In this document: positions 35,712 through 45,334 of the stretch, piece by piece
How the letters are laid out: every line of letters begins with the position of its first letter
Numbering within the stretch: position 1 is the first letter of the stretch
Assembly: GCF_000719135.1 (NCBI RefSeq)
Contig: NZ_JOEK01000017.1
Coordinates: 62,001 to 126,000, forward strand
Origin: Streptomyces avicenniae
GTDB taxonomy: Bacteria; Actinomycetota; Actinomycetes; Streptomycetales; Streptomycetaceae
Length of the DNA: 64,000 nt
Direction: 5' to 3'
Made by a program: the position numbers and the translations under genes
The notes under the pieces: model-generated
The model's input: the letters and a program-made list of their open reading frames with translations, nothing else
The model's database searches: none
What the model was told of the DNA's origin: nothing

Positions 35712-35823
35712 GAGCGCGTAATCCGTTTCTCGGCGGGAGGCAAAGTCACCGCCCAGCCTACGACGCGGTCCCTGGCGGGCGGATCGCTGCCCCCAGGGAC
35801 CGGCGTACGTGCGCGGGGCGCGG

Positions 35824-36258
35824 TTACTTCTTCCCGGCCGCCTTGGGCGTCACCAGCCGGCTGCCCGACCAGTCCTTGCCCGCGTTGACGGTGCTCGTCT
35901 GCGACAGACCGGCGGTCTGCGCGGCCTCACCGATCTCGCTCGGCTCGACGTAGCCGTCGCGGCCGGTCTTCGGTGTGAGCAGCCAGACGGGGGCCCCGGG
36001 GTCGATCATGGTGGTGGCATCCACCAGCGCGTCGGTCAGATCGCCGTCATCCTCGCGGAACCACAGCACCACCGCGTCGGCCACGTCGTCATAGCTCTCA
36101 TCGACGAGATCCTGGCCCGTGAGGGCCTCGATCCCCTCGCGGAGTTCCTGCTCGGCGTCGTCGTCGTAGCCGAGCTCCTGGACCACCTGTCCGGCCTGGA
36201 ATCCCAGCCTCGCGGCGGGGTTGGTCCGCTCCTCCGCGTGGTCCGCGGTCGCGCTCAC
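35824..36258 (-). CDS. DUF3052 family protein
   Basis: This 144-residue acidic protein of actinobacteria has ARLGFQAGQVVQELGYDDDA, the DVADAVVLWFREDDGDLTDA block, WLLTPKTGRDGYVEPSEI and the terminal GSRLVTPK. Its function is unknown; its place divergent from aceE is conserved in Streptomyces in my recollection. The GTG start at 36258 is 7 nt after AGGAGC; the longer open frame upstream has no similarity. Confidence 0.85.
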   Translation of the reverse strand: MSATADHAEERTNPAARLGFQAGQVVQELGYDDDAEQELREGIEALTGQDLVDESYDDVADAVVLWFREDDGDLTDALVDATTMIDPGAPVWLLTPKTGRDGYVEPSEIGEAAQTAGLSQTSTVNAGKDWSGSRLVTPKAAGKK

Positions 36259-36789
36259 GGATTGCTCCTGTCCTGTGTCGGGCAGCCTCGGGTCCGTGGG
36301 GACTCCTGCTGCGCTCGGGAACTGCTCTGTGAAAACTACGGGGAAGTACCCTGGAAAAAGGGTACGGGCATGCCGCGCGTGCGCGCGCGGCTTGGGGCGT
36401 AGTCCACACGCGTGGGGCGGATCGCGCAAGTACCCGGCGGTCGAGCCCGCCCAAACGTTGACGTCTCGGCCGTGTTCCGCGCGGCTCCCGGGCGTGGCAG
36501 CGCCGCGCGGCGCGTTCGCCCCGGCGGCGGACGGGGTGAACAGGCGTTCGCGGTGGTCGGAGGGCACAGGCGTAGGGTGGGCGGTCGGCCGGAGCCGCCC
36601 TGCGGCGCGGACCTGGCGCCGGTGGACAGCGGGCCCAGGGCGCACCGGTCACGGGGCGGACGCGGCCCCGGCACCGGACCAGGGCCACCCTTGATTACCG
36701 TCCGGTAGAGATGACGTTTCGCCGTCCGGGGTCCACGATGGAGGCGGCGCGACACATGCAGAGCAGACAACTCACAGTGAAGGAACAGC
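36259..36789. other. 531-bp divergent promoter region DUF3052/aceE
   Basis: No coding feature is supported. It contains an inverted repeat GTACCC-N8-GGGTAC (36346-36365) with an A-rich centre, about 90 bp from the DUF3052 start, and a 12-bp palindrome TACCG-TC-CGGTA at 36696-36707. The latter lies 83 bp before aceE, next to a TTGATT hexamer. One or both could be regulator sites. Reading frames seen on both strands here are chance GC frames. Confidence 0.45.
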
Positions 36790-39528
36790 GTGGCTTCCGG
36801 ATCAGATCGCAACCCGATCGTCATGGGCGGCCTTCCCAGCCAGGTCCCGGATCTCGACCCTGAGGAGACTCAGGAGTGGCTCGACTCACTCGACGCGGCT
36901 GTCGATGAGCGAGGCCGGGAACGGGCCCGCTATCTCATGCTCCGCCTGATCGAGCGCGCCCGTGAGAAGCGGGTGGCCGTGCCCGAGACGCGCAGCACGG
37001 ACCATGTCAACTCCATCGCGACCAAGGACGAGCCCGAGTACCCCGGTGACGAGGAGCTCGAACGCAGGATCATCAACGCGAACCGCTGGAACGCGGCCGT
37101 GATGGTCACCCGCGCGCAGCGGCCGGGCATCGGGGTGGGCGGTCACATCGCCACCTTCGGCTCGTCCGCCGTCCTCTACGACGTCGCCTGGAACCACTTC
37201 TTCCGCGGCAAGGACGCCGGGGACGGCGGTGACCAGGTGTACTTCCAGGGTCACGCGTCGCCCGGCATGTACGCCCGCGCCTACCTGCACGGCCTCCTGT
37301 CCGAGGAGAACCTCGACGCCTTCCGCCAGGAGAAGTCCAAGGCGCCCCGGGGCCTGTCCAGCTACCCGCACCCGCGGATGATGCCGGACTTCTGGGAGTT
37401 CCCGACCGTCTCCATGGGCCTCGGCCCGATCAGCGCCATCTACCAGGCGCGCATGAACCGTTACATGCAGGCACGCGGCATCGCCGACACGTCGCGCTCG
37501 CACGTGTGGGCGTTCCTCGGCGACGGCGAGATGGACGAGCCCGAGTCGCTCGGCCAGCTGTCGCTCGCGGCGCGCGAGAGCCTGGACAACCTGACCTTCG
37601 TCGTCAACTGCAACCTCCAGCGCCTCGACGGCCCGGTGCGCGGCAACGGCAAGATCATGCAGGAGCTGGAGGGCCAGTTCCGCGGCGCGGGCTGGAACGT
37701 GGTCAAGGTCGCCTGGGACAGCTCCTGGGACGCGCTGCTGGCCCAGGACACCGAAGGTGTGCTGGTCAACCGGCTGAACAGCACGCCGGACGGCCAGTTC
37801 CAGACGTACGCGACCGAGTCAGGCGCGTACATGCGCGACCACTTCTTCGGCTCGGACCCGCGCCTCGCGGCGATGGTCGAGGGGCTGTCGGACGAGGACC
37901 TGGTGCGGCTGGCGACCGGCCGTGGCGGCCACGACGCCCGGAAGGTGTACGCGGCGTACAGCGCCGCGCTCGCCCACAAGGGGCAGCCGACCGTCGTGCT
38001 GGCGCAGACGATCAAGGGCTGGAAGCTCGGCCCCGCGTTCGAGGGCCGCAACGCCACGCACCAGATGAAGAAGCTGACCGTCGCGGACGCCAAGGGCCTG
38101 CGCGACCGGCTCGGGCTGCCGATCCCGGACAGCGCGCTGGAGGGCGGCGTACCGCCGTACTACCACCCGGGCGCCGACTCGCCGGAGATCCGGTACATGA
38201 AGGAGCGGCGGCAGGCGCTCGACGGGTTCGTGCCGCAGCGTGTCCTGCGGGCGAAGCCGCTGGCGCTGCCCGGCGACAAGACGTACGCGTCCGTGAAGAA
38301 GGGCTCGGGCAAGCAGGCGGTCGCCACGACGATGGCGTTCGCCCGGCTGCTCAAGGAGCTCATGCGGGACAAGGAGATCGGCAACCGCTTCGTGCCGATC
38401 GCGCCGGACGAGTACCGGACCTTCGGCATGGACGCGATGTTCCCGTCCGCGAAGATCTACAACCCGCTCGGGCAGAACTACGAGTCGGTTGACCGGGAGC
38501 TGCTGCTCGCCTACAAGGAGGCGCCGAACGGGCAGATGCTGCACGACGGCATCACGGAGGCGGGCTGTACCGCGTCGCTGATCGCGGCGGGCTCGGCGTA
38601 CGCCACGCACGGCGAGCCGCTGATCCCGATCTACATCTTCTACTCGATGTTCGGTTTCCAGCGGACCGGTGACCAGTTCTGGCAGATGGGTGACCAGCTG
38701 TCGCGCGGTTTCGTTCTCGGCGCGACCGCCGGACGCACCACGCTGACCGGTGAGGGCACCCAGCACGCCGACGGCCACTCGCAGCTGCTCGCCTCGACGA
38801 ACCCGGCGTGCGTCGCCTACGACCCGGCCTACGGGTACGAGATCGCCTACATCGTCAAGGACGGCCTGCGCCGCATGTACGGCGAGGACGCCGAGGACGT
38901 CTTCTACTACCTCACCGTCTACAACGAGCCCATCGTCCAGCCGGCCGAGCCGGAGAACGTGGACGCCGAGGGCATCGTGCGCGGCCTGCACCGGATCTCC
39001 GAGGGCACCTCGGGCTCCGTACCGGCGCAGATCATGGCGTCAGGTGTCGGCGTCCCGTGGGCGCTGGAGGCGCAGCGCCTGCTGGCCGACGAGTGGGGCG
39101 TGAAGGCGGACGTGTGGTCCGTCACGTCCTGGAACGAGCTGCGCCGCGACGCGGTCACGGCCGAGGAGCACAACCTCCTCCACCCGGAGGAGGAGCAGCT
39201 CGTGCCGTACGTCACGACGAAACTCCAGGGCGCGCAGGGCCCGTTCGTGGCCGTGTCCGACTGGATGCGCTCCGTGCCCGACCAGATCGCGCGCTGGGTG
39301 CCCGGCACCTACCAGTCGCTCGGCGGCGACGGGTTCGGCTTCGCCGACACCCGTGGCGCGGCACGGCGGTTCTTCCACATCGACGCGCAGTCGATCGTGC
39401 TCGCCGTGCTGACCGAGCTGGCCAAGGAGGGCCGGATCGACCGCTCCGTGCTCAAGCAGGCCATCGACCGCTACCAACTGCTCGACGTGGCCGCCGCGGA
39501 CCCGGGCGCGGCGGGCGGCGACGCGTGA
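36790..39528 (+). CDS. aceE: Pyruvate dehydrogenase E1 component, homodimeric type
   Basis: The 912-residue protein matches the usual AceE length. The thiamine diphosphate motif is [13 protein letters not shown] to [20 protein letters not shown] (about residues 240-285). [22 protein letters not shown] and the C-terminal [11 protein letters not shown] are typical. It decarboxylates pyruvate and transfers the acetyl group to the lipoyl domain of E2 for acetyl-CoA. GTG 36790 follows AAGGAACAGC. It is a single-gene unit closed by a terminator 40 bp downstream. Confidence 0.95.
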   Translation: MASGSDRNPIVMGGLPSQVPDLDPEETQEWLDSLDAAVDERGRERARYLMLRLIERAREKRVAVPETRSTDHVNSIATKDEPEYPGDEELERRIINANRWNAAVMVTRAQRPGIGVGGHIATFGSSAVLYDVAWNHFFRGKDAGDGGDQVYFQGHASPGMYARAYLHGLLSEENLDAFRQEKSKAPRGLSSYPHPRMMPDFWEFPTVSMGLGPISAIYQARMNRYMQARGIADTSRSHVWAFLGDGEMDEPESLGQLSLAARESLDNLTFVVNCNLQRLDGPVRGNGKIMQELEGQFRGAGWNVVKVAWDSSWDALLAQDTEGVLVNRLNSTPDGQFQTYATESGAYMRDHFFGSDPRLAAMVEGLSDEDLVRLATGRGGHDARKVYAAYSAALAHKGQPTVVLAQTIKGWKLGPAFEGRNATHQMKKLTVADAKGLRDRLGLPIPDSALEGGVPPYYHPGADSPEIRYMKERRQALDGFVPQRVLRAKPLALPGDKTYASVKKGSGKQAVATTMAFARLLKELMRDKEIGNRFVPIAPDEYRTFGMDAMFPSAKIYNPLGQNYESVDRELLLAYKEAPNGQMLHDGITEAGCTASLIAAGSAYATHGEPLIPIYIFYSMFGFQRTGDQFWQMGDQLSRGFVLGATAGRTTLTGEGTQHADGHSQLLASTNPACVAYDPAYGYEIAYIVKDGLRRMYGEDAEDVFYYLTVYNEPIVQPAEPENVDAEGIVRGLHRISEGTSGSVPAQIMASGVGVPWALEAQRLLADEWGVKADVWSVTSWNELRRDAVTAEEHNLLHPEEEQLVPYVTTKLQGAQGPFVAVSDWMRSVPDQIARWVPGTYQSLGGDGFGFADTRGAARRFFHIDAQSIVLAVLTELAKEGRIDRSVLKQAIDRYQLLDVAAADPGAAGGDA

Positions 39529-39568
39529 CGCGTCCCACCCGCTGATCCCGCGCCCCGCGCGCGACGAC

Positions 39569-39599
39569 GGCCGCCGTACCCGGCAGGGGTGCGGCGGCC
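39569..39599 (+). terminator. aceE terminator
   Basis: A 12-bp stem with one G-T pair (GGCCGCCGTACC, 39569-39580, with 39588-39599) and a 7-nt loop follows the aceE stop by 40 bp. TTCGG comes after it rather than a T-tract. Confidence 0.75.
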
Positions 39600-39676
39600 G
39601 TTCGGCGTCCGGGGCGCGTACGGGCTGGTGAACGACGGTATGCGCGGCCGTTCGAGCACCGTAAGATGACGCGGCA

Positions 39677-40927
39677 GTGCTGAACTTTCACCCCATTCCC
39701 CAGGAAACGTCCGCAGATGCGCCCGCGTCGGTCTCGGCGACCGTGCGCCGTGTGCTGCTGCCGCTCGCCGTGGTGTTCGCCGTGCTGGCGACCGCGGGCT
39801 GGATCGCCGGCGCCGACGAGCCGCTGCCCGACGCGTACGAGGCCGAGTTGGCCGCGTGGGCGCGCGGCACGGCCGCCGGTGAGCCGCTGCCCGACCCGTC
39901 CATGGCGCCGGAGAGCACCGCGCGGTTCTTCGAAGGACTCTCGCCCGGCCAGCGGCGCCGTCTCGCCGAGCGCTACCCGCTCGTCGTCGGCAACATGGCG
40001 GGCGCGCCCGTGCGGCTGCGCTACCGCGCCAACCGCCGCGCCCTCGTGACGGCGCGCGACGTCGAGCGGGCGCGCATGCGCGACCCGCGGCTGTCGGCCG
40101 CCGGGCAGCACGAGGCGGGGCGGCGGATGCACCGCTTCGAGTCGCTGCTGCGGCCGGGCAGGCAGATCCTCTCGTTCGACCCGACGGGGCAGGGCAGGGT
40201 CGCGGAGGTCTTCGGCGACCTGGAGACGGCCGGGCGCGTGTCCGTGGTCGTGCCGGGCGTGGACACGGGGCTGCTCACGTTCGAGCGCACGGTCGGCCGG
40301 TACACGGCGCCCGCCGGGATGGCGGCGGCGCTGTACGCGGCGCAGCGTGACGTCCTGCCGTCCGGCGGCGGGACGGCCGTCATCGCCTGGGCCGACTACG
40401 ACGCCCCGGCGGGGATGGCCATGTCGGCGGCCACGGCGGGCCGCGCCGAGGCGGGCGCCGCCCGTCTGACGACCGCGGTGTCGGCGCTGCCCGGTGACGC
40501 ACGCGTCGCGCTGTTCTGCCACTCGTACGGGTCGGTGGTGTGCGGGGTCGCGGCGGCCGGGCTGCCGTCGCGTGTCACGGACATCACAGTCGCCGGGAGC
40601 CCCGGCATGCGCGCGTCGCACGTCTCGGAGCTGGGCACGGACGCGCGGGTGTGGGCGATGCGGGCGCGGGGCGACTGGATCGAGGACGTGCCGCACATGG
40701 AGCTGGGGCCGCTGGGCTTCGGGACCGACCCGGTCGAACCGTCGTTCGGCGCACGGCTGTTGACGGCGGGCGCGGCGCGGGGGCACAGCGCGTACTTCGA
40801 GCCGGGCGGGGCGGGTCTCGTGCAGATGGCGGCGATCGGGGCGGGCCGCGCGGACCGTGTGACGTGCGCCCCCGGGGTGCGGGGATGCGCGCCGTCCGCC
40901 CCCTGTTCGGCGATCGGCGGATTGTGA
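39677..40927 (+). CDS. DUF1023 alpha/beta hydrolase, membrane-anchored
   Basis: This 416-residue protein has an N-terminal membrane segment (about 24-44, RRVLLPLAVVFAVLATAGWIAG), so the catalytic domain is probably outside the cell. The core shows SFDPTGQGRVAEVFGDLETA, VVVPGVDTG, IAWADYDAP and the nucleophile elbow ALFCHSYGSVV with Ser in C-H-S-Y-G. A late HSAYFEPG may give the catalytic His. Family function is esterase-like; the substrate is unknown. GTG 39677 sits 6-8 bp after a TAAGAT -10-like box, so the mRNA may be leaderless. Confidence 0.82.
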   Translation: MLNFHPIPQETSADAPASVSATVRRVLLPLAVVFAVLATAGWIAGADEPLPDAYEAELAAWARGTAAGEPLPDPSMAPESTARFFEGLSPGQRRRLAERYPLVVGNMAGAPVRLRYRANRRALVTARDVERARMRDPRLSAAGQHEAGRRMHRFESLLRPGRQILSFDPTGQGRVAEVFGDLETAGRVSVVVPGVDTGLLTFERTVGRYTAPAGMAAALYAAQRDVLPSGGGTAVIAWADYDAPAGMAMSAATAGRAEAGAARLTTAVSALPGDARVALFCHSYGSVVCGVAAAGLPSRVTDITVAGSPGMRASHVSELGTDARVWAMRARGDWIEDVPHMELGPLGFGTDPVEPSFGARLLTAGAARGHSAYFEPGGAGLVQMAAIGAGRADRVTCAPGVRGCAPSAPCSAIGGL

Positions 40928-40987
40928 CAGGACCACAGCACTCGGGGCGAAGCCTTTTCGTCAGTCCCGGCGCTTACGATGACCCGC

Positions 40988-41884
40988 ATGGGTGATGTGC
41001 TGGCCGGAATCCACTCCACATGGGAGTTCGACACCGATTCCGTGCTCATCCGCTTCGAACGGGGAATACGCACGCCGCGACTCCTCCAGGTGCTGGGGGA
41101 GCGCCGTATTCCGTACGAGGCGCTGAGCACGGTCGATCTGGCACCGGGGAAACGCAAGGGGACCGTGGTGCTGCACGCCGTGCCACGGCGGGGGGCCGAT
41201 CCGCTGTTCGACGCCGCGGGGGGACAGCTGCGCGAGGCGGCGGACCCGTACCGGCTCGTCCTGCCCGCCGAGCGCGAGAACCTCGCCGGGTACTACGCGA
41301 CCGAGCTGCGCGGCGCGCTCGGGCCGCCGGCCGACGAGGAGGCGCGGACGTACCTGGTGGCCGCGCCACCGGCGCCGCCCGCGTTCAAGGCGTACGACGG
41401 GAAGGTCGCCTTCGACGGGAAGGAGGTGTCCTTCCGCTGGTTCTGGACGGCCGCGTCGTCCGCGAAGTGGAAGGCGGGGGACCAGGCGTTCCGGGTGAGC
41501 GAGCTGACCGGCGTCGAGTGGCGTTCGCCCGAGGTGTCGGTGGGGCATCTGCGGCTGCTGCGGGACGGCGCGGCGAAGGAGCGCGCGGGCGGCGAGGGGC
41601 AGGAGACGGACGCGGACACCGCGGCCGACCAGGACCCGGCGTCCGTCGTCCTGGGGCGGGGCTACGGCCCCGTGCACGAGTCGCTGCCGCTCGCGGCGGC
41701 GGTGCTTGAGGCGATACGGGCGGCCGAGCCGGAGGACGACGACGCGGCGCGGCACCGTGACCACCGGGCGAACCCGGCGGACATAGCCGACCGCATACGG
41801 CATCTCGGGGAGCTGCACTCCGCCGGTCTGCTGACCGACCAGGAGTTCACGGCGAAGAAGTCGGAGCTGCTGGCCGAGCTGTGA
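40988..41884 (+). CDS. DUF4429 protein with C-terminal SHOCT domain
   Basis: This is a 298-residue protein. Two DUF4429 (PH-like) units are present, about 1-100 (WEFDTDSVLIRFERG, YEALSTVDLAPGK) and about 125-225 (FKAYDGKVAFDGKEVSFRW, RVSELTGVEWRSP). An acidic spacer and a short SHOCT motif follow (DIADRIRHLGELHSAGLLTD, EFTAKKSELLAEL). SHOCT domains mediate oligomerisation. A TACGAT box at 40975-40980 precedes the ATG at 40988 by 7 bp, arguing for a leaderless start there rather than at the ATG 40979 inside the box. Confidence 0.82.
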   Translation: MGDVLAGIHSTWEFDTDSVLIRFERGIRTPRLLQVLGERRIPYEALSTVDLAPGKRKGTVVLHAVPRRGADPLFDAAGGQLREAADPYRLVLPAERENLAGYYATELRGALGPPADEEARTYLVAAPPAPPAFKAYDGKVAFDGKEVSFRWFWTAASSAKWKAGDQAFRVSELTGVEWRSPEVSVGHLRLLRDGAAKERAGGEGQETDADTAADQDPASVVLGRGYGPVHESLPLAAAVLEAIRAAEPEDDDAARHRDHRANPADIADRIRHLGELHSAGLLTDQEFTAKKSELLAEL

Positions 41885-41896
41885 GCCCGGCGCGGC

Positions 41897-41932
41897 GGGC
41901 CGACGGTCCCGTGCGGGATGAACCGTCGGCCC
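41897..41932 (+). terminator. Terminator after DUF4429 gene
   Basis: A perfect 11-bp stem GGGCCGACGGT (41897-41907) pairs with 41922-41932 across a 14-nt loop, 13 bp after the stop codon. Confidence 0.7.
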
Positions 41933-41944
41933 GGTTCGTGACGG

Positions 41945-41974
41945 TGGGGCGGGTCGGGGTGGGGCGGGTCGGGG
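41945..41974 (+). repeat. 15-bp G-rich tandem repeat, candidate G-quadruplex
   Basis: Two exact copies of TGGGGCGGGTCGGGG lie side by side between convergent genes, giving six runs of three or four G on the plus strand separated by 1-2 nt. It could fold as a quadruplex in single-stranded DNA or in read-through RNA. Confidence 0.7.
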
Positions 41975-42017
41975 TACGGCGGGCGTCAGGGGGTGGGGGG
42001 ACGGGGCACGGGCGGGG

Positions 42018-43034
42018 TCATTCCCGTCCGGCCTGGGTGAAGTTCATGTCGGCGTAGCGGTTGCCCGCGACGCGCGGCCCGATGGCGTCGAGCGCGGCGA
42101 GCTCGTCCTCGCCCAGCGTGATGCGGGTCGCGGCGGTGTTCTCCTCGACGCGCGTGCGCCTGCGGGTGCCGGGGATCGGCACGACGGTCAGGTCCCGCAG
42201 CCGCGCCTGCTGGTGGAGCCAGGCGAGGGCGATCTGCCCGAGGGTGGCGCCGTGCGCGTCGGCCACCGCGCGGATCGGGTCGAGCAGGCCGCGGTTGGCG
42301 ACGGCGTTGGCGCCGTTGAACCGGGGCTGGCCGCGCCGGAAGTCGCCCGCGTCCAGCTCGGCCGAGGCGTCCGTGAACGAGCCGGTGAGGAAGCCGCGGC
42401 CGAGCGGCGAGTAGGGCACGAACGCGACGCCGAGCTCCTGCGCGGCGGGCACGGCGGTGCGTTCGACGTCCCGCGAGAACAGCGACCACTCCGACTGGAG
42501 CGCCGCGATCGGGTGGACGGCGTGCGCGGCGCGCAGCTCGTCGCCCGTCACCTCGCTGAGGCCCAGGTACCTGACCTTGCCCTCGGTGACCAGCTCGCCC
42601 ATCGTGCCGACGCTGTCCTCCAGCGGCACGGCGGGGTTGTAGCGGTGCATGTAGTAGAGGTCGATCGTCTCGATGCCGAGGCGCCGCAGGCTGGCCTCCA
42701 CGGCCTGGCGGATGTAGGCCGGTTCGTTGCGGATGGGCCGCTCGGTGGGCCGCTCCGGGTCGTAGCTCAGCGCGAACTTCGTCGCGATCGTGATCTCTTC
42801 GCGGTGCTTGGCGACGAACGGGGCGAGGAACGTCTCGTTCTCCCCCATGCCGTACATGTCGGCGGTGTCGAAGAGGGTCACCCCGAGGTCGAGGGCGCGC
42901 TCCAGGGTGGCGCGTGCCTCGTCGGCGTCGGTGGGTCCGTAGGCGAAGCTCATGCCCATGCAGCCGAGGCCCTGGACACCGATCCGGGGGCCGCCCCTGC
43001 CGAGGGCGGCGGTCGCGATCTGGGAAGTGGTCAT
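42018..43034 (-). CDS. Aldo/keto reductase
   Basis: This 338-residue TIM-barrel NADPH oxidoreductase has the AKR set: Asp and Tyr in FDTADMYGMGENE, Lys in ATKFAL, His in YYMHRYN, and the cofactor motif SPLGRGFL with IPGTRRRTRVEEN near the end. It reduces carbonyls such as methylglyoxal-type aldehydes; the exact substrate is unknown. ATG 43034 is chosen; a TTG at 43046 overlapping the regulator stop (TTGA) is also in frame. It is co-transcribed behind its MerR regulator. Confidence 0.85.
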   Translation of the reverse strand: MTTSQIATAALGRGGPRIGVQGLGCMGMSFAYGPTDADEARATLERALDLGVTLFDTADMYGMGENETFLAPFVAKHREEITIATKFALSYDPERPTERPIRNEPAYIRQAVEASLRRLGIETIDLYYMHRYNPAVPLEDSVGTMGELVTEGKVRYLGLSEVTGDELRAAHAVHPIAALQSEWSLFSRDVERTAVPAAQELGVAFVPYSPLGRGFLTGSFTDASAELDAGDFRRGQPRFNGANAVANRGLLDPIRAVADAHGATLGQIALAWLHQQARLRDLTVVPIPGTRRRTRVEENTAATRITLGEDELAALDAIGPRVAGNRYADMNFTQAGRE

Positions 43035-43042
43035 GCGCGGGA

Positions 43043-43513
43043 TCAATTCCTTTCGGACACCCCGGGGGTGTCGTCGTCGCTGTACAGGTCGATCTTGAAG
43101 TCGAGGACCGCGAGCGTGCTCTGAAGTTCGGCGATGCGGCGCAGGACGTCCTCTCGTGTGGTGCTGAGCAGTTCACGGCGTTCGGCCGTGGTGTGATCAC
43201 CCTGCCGCACGAGTTCGGCGTAGCGCACCATGTCGGCCACCGCCATGCCCGTGAGGCGCAGTTTGCTCACGAGGGCGAGCCAGCTGAGGTCGGCGTTGGT
43301 GTAGCGGCGCTGGCCGGTGTGGGAGCGATCGACGTTGGGGAGGAGCCCGATCCGCTCGTACCAGCGCAGGGTGTGGACGCTCAGGCCGGAGTGCGCGGAG
43401 ACCTCGCTGATCGTGTAGCGGTCCTGGCCGTCCGGCCGCGGGGGCGGCAGATCGGCCGAAGCGCAGAGATCGGCGCGTTCGGACTGGGGTTGCCGGAGCT
43501 GTACCAGGGTCAT
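43043..43513 (-). CDS. MerR-family regulator of the aldo/keto reductase
   Basis: The protein has 156 residues. The winged HTH is at about 33-100 (YTISEVSAHSGLSVHTLRWYERIGLLP, QRRYTNADLSWLALVSKLRLTGM), then the dimer helix (RRELLSTTREDVLRRIAELQSTLAVLDFKIDLY). The short effector part lacks metal Cys and fits the AdhR/YyaN aldehyde-responsive group. The ATG coincides with the predicted transcription start of its MerR-type promoter, so it is probably leaderless. Confidence 0.86.
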   Translation of the reverse strand: MTLVQLRQPQSERADLCASADLPPPRPDGQDRYTISEVSAHSGLSVHTLRWYERIGLLPNVDRSHTGQRRYTNADLSWLALVSKLRLTGMAVADMVRYAELVRQGDHTTAERRELLSTTREDVLRRIAELQSTLAVLDFKIDLYSDDDTPGVSERN

Positions 43514-43519
43514 GGAAGA

Positions 43520-43550
43520 ACGCTAAGGAGTTGGAGTGCGCTCCAGGCAA
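43520..43550 (-). promoter_or_regulatory. MerR-type promoter/operator of the MerR-AKR operon
   Basis: Read on the minus strand: -35 TTGCCT, a 19-bp spacer containing the dyad CTGGAG-CGCA-CTCCAA, and -10 TAGCGT. The -10 ends 7 bp before the ATG of the regulator. This is a textbook MerR autoregulated promoter. Confidence 0.8.
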
Positions 43551-43601
43551 GCCCCCGGGACCAGGAGTCCTGTTCCCGGGCCACGGGTTAGGCTCGCACG
43601 T

Positions 43602-44417
43602 ATGCAGAGCCTGGAGTTGATCGACGGCTGGCCGGTGGACACGGCGGCGGCGGGAGTGGTCGGGGCGGACGGGCGGCGTGCCGCGCGGGGTCCCGGTGAC
43701 CGGCAGTTCGCGCTGGCGTCGGTGACCAAGCCGCTGACCGCGTACGCCGTGCTGATCGCCGCCCTGGAGGGCGCCGTCGAGCTGGACGAACCGGCCGGGC
43801 CCGAGGGTTCGACCGTACGGCATCTGCTGGCGCACGCCTCGGGGCTCGCCTTCGACGAACGCCGCGTGGCCGCCCCGCCCGGCACCAGGCGGCTGTACTC
43901 GAACGCGGGCTTCGACGTCCTGGGCGAGCACGTCGCCGGGGCCACCGGCATGGCGTTCCCCGAGTACCTGCGGCAGGCCGTGCTGGAGCCGCTGGGCATG
44001 ACCGGCACGAAGCTGTCGGGATCGCCCGCCAAGGACGGCGTCTCGACGCTGGACGACCTGCTGCTGTTCGCCGCCGAACTGCTGGCGCCGCGCCTGCTGG
44101 ACCCCGGGACGCTGGACGAGGCGACGTCGGTCGTCTTCCCCGGGCTGAGCGGCGTGCTGCCGGGCTTCGGGCACCAGCGGCCCAACGACTGGGGGCTCGG
44201 CTTCTCGCTGCGGGACCACAAGTCGCCGCACTGGACGGGCGCCACGTCGTCGCCGCGCACGTTCGGGCACTTCGGGCAGTCGGGGACGTTCCTGTGGGTG
44301 GACCCGGACGTCGGCGCCGCCTGCGTGGCGCTGACCGACCGCCCGTTCGGCCCGTGGGCGGCGGAGGCATGGCCCCGCTTCACGGACGCGGTGCTCTCCG
44401 ACCTCCGCGCCACCTGA
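43602..44417 (+). CDS. Serine hydrolase (class C beta-lactamase/esterase family)
   Basis: This 271-residue protein has the SxxK motif S40-V-T-K43, the YxN motif Y99-S-N101 and HFGQSGTF in place of KTG. The HLLAHASGL block precedes the YxN loop. There is no signal peptide, so it is likely a cytosolic esterase rather than a true beta-lactamase. ATG 43602 is 11 nt after a TTAGGCT box. The bidirectional terminator at 44427 separates it from the secreted DUF642 gene. Confidence 0.83.
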   Translation: MQSLELIDGWPVDTAAAGVVGADGRRAARGPGDRQFALASVTKPLTAYAVLIAALEGAVELDEPAGPEGSTVRHLLAHASGLAFDERRVAAPPGTRRLYSNAGFDVLGEHVAGATGMAFPEYLRQAVLEPLGMTGTKLSGSPAKDGVSTLDDLLLFAAELLAPRLLDPGTLDEATSVVFPGLSGVLPGFGHQRPNDWGLGFSLRDHKSPHWTGATSSPRTFGHFGQSGTFLWVDPDVGAACVALTDRPFGPWAAEAWPRFTDAVLSDLRAT

Positions 44418-44426
44418 GACGGCGTA

Positions 44427-44460
44427 CCGCCCCCGGGGACCGTGACGGCCCCGGAGGCGG
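44427..44460. terminator. Bidirectional terminator
   Basis: Arms CCGCCCCCGGGG (44427-44438) and CCCCGGAGGCGG (44449-44460) pair with one mismatch, between two convergent genes. Confidence 0.6.
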
Positions 44461-44471
44461 CGGCGCGGGTC

Positions 44472-45083
44472 TCAGCAGGGGCAGCCGCAGGTGGTCACGA
44501 GGACGTCGTCGATCACCGGCCCGTAGGGGCTGTTGGCGGTGGTGCTGGCGAAGCCGAGCGTCGTGGTGGCGGCCGTGGCCACGAACGTCACCTGGCGCTT
44601 GATGTAGCCCATGGCGGTGTGCGACCTGCCGGTGATGTCGAAGGAGAAGTCCTGGACGTTCTGGCCGTCCACGAGGACCCGGCCGGTCTTCACGGTCGGG
44701 CCGCCCCCGGGGTTCGCGGCCAGGGCGTAGCTGACGGTGTAGGTCTGCCCCGGGGTGGTGGTGAAGATCTGCGCCACGGCGCCGGGGACGGTGGCGTTGA
44801 GATCGACCGACTGGTTGCCCTCGGCGGCCTGCCACAGGCCGTCGTCCACGAGGTCCACGGCCCCGCTCGTCACCGTCCAGGGCCCGATGGCCTCCCCCGC
44901 CTGGTACGTGGTGAACGCGTTCGCGCGGGCCACCGGGTACTCGAAGCTGCCGTTGTCGAACCGGCTGACGAGGACGCCGACGTCCGCCGTCCCTGGCTCC
45001 CCGGCGGCCAGGGCCGTACCGGTGCCGGAGACCCATATCCCGGCGAGAGCCACTGCCGTGAGCAAGGCGTGCTTCACTGCCAC
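44472..45083 (-). CDS. Secreted DUF642 / choice-of-anchor C protein
   Basis: The protein has 203 residues. A signal peptide with cleavage near TALAA (about residue 25) leads into FDNGSFEYPVARAN, WTVTSGAVDLVDDGLW, NQSVDLNATVPGAVAQIF and GPVIDDVLVT. This is a carbohydrate-binding-like jelly roll known from plant cell-wall and bacterial choice-of-anchor C proteins. It ends abruptly in CGCPC, so a cysteine-rich tail may form disulfides. GTG 45083 has GAGGAGGTAG 5 nt upstream; a second GTG at 45077 is possible. Confidence 0.75.
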   Translation of the reverse strand: MAVKHALLTAVALAGIWVSGTGTALAAGEPGTADVGVLVSRFDNGSFEYPVARANAFTTYQAGEAIGPWTVTSGAVDLVDDGLWQAAEGNQSVDLNATVPGAVAQIFTTTPGQTYTVSYALAANPGGGPTVKTGRVLVDGQNVQDFSFDITGRSHTAMGYIKRQVTFVATAATTTLGFASTTANSPYGPVIDDVLVTTCGCPC

Positions 45084-45334
45084 ATCTACCTCCTCGGTGA
45101 ACGGTCCCCGGCCGGTCATCCACAGGCCAGGGCTCCTCAACTCTCCTGGCGAAGGCGTGGGTTGACCATGACGGCGAGGCAGAGCACGGGGGCGTCCGGC
45201 GGTGGTGCGGAACCAGGCACGGGCGCACCCCACCACCACGCGCCGTCCCACCGGCCCGACGCGCCGCCGCCGCGACCGGCGGTCCCGGAAATCGGTTCGA
45301 TGGCCCGGGTGGGGTCCTGGCACAGTGGCGTACT

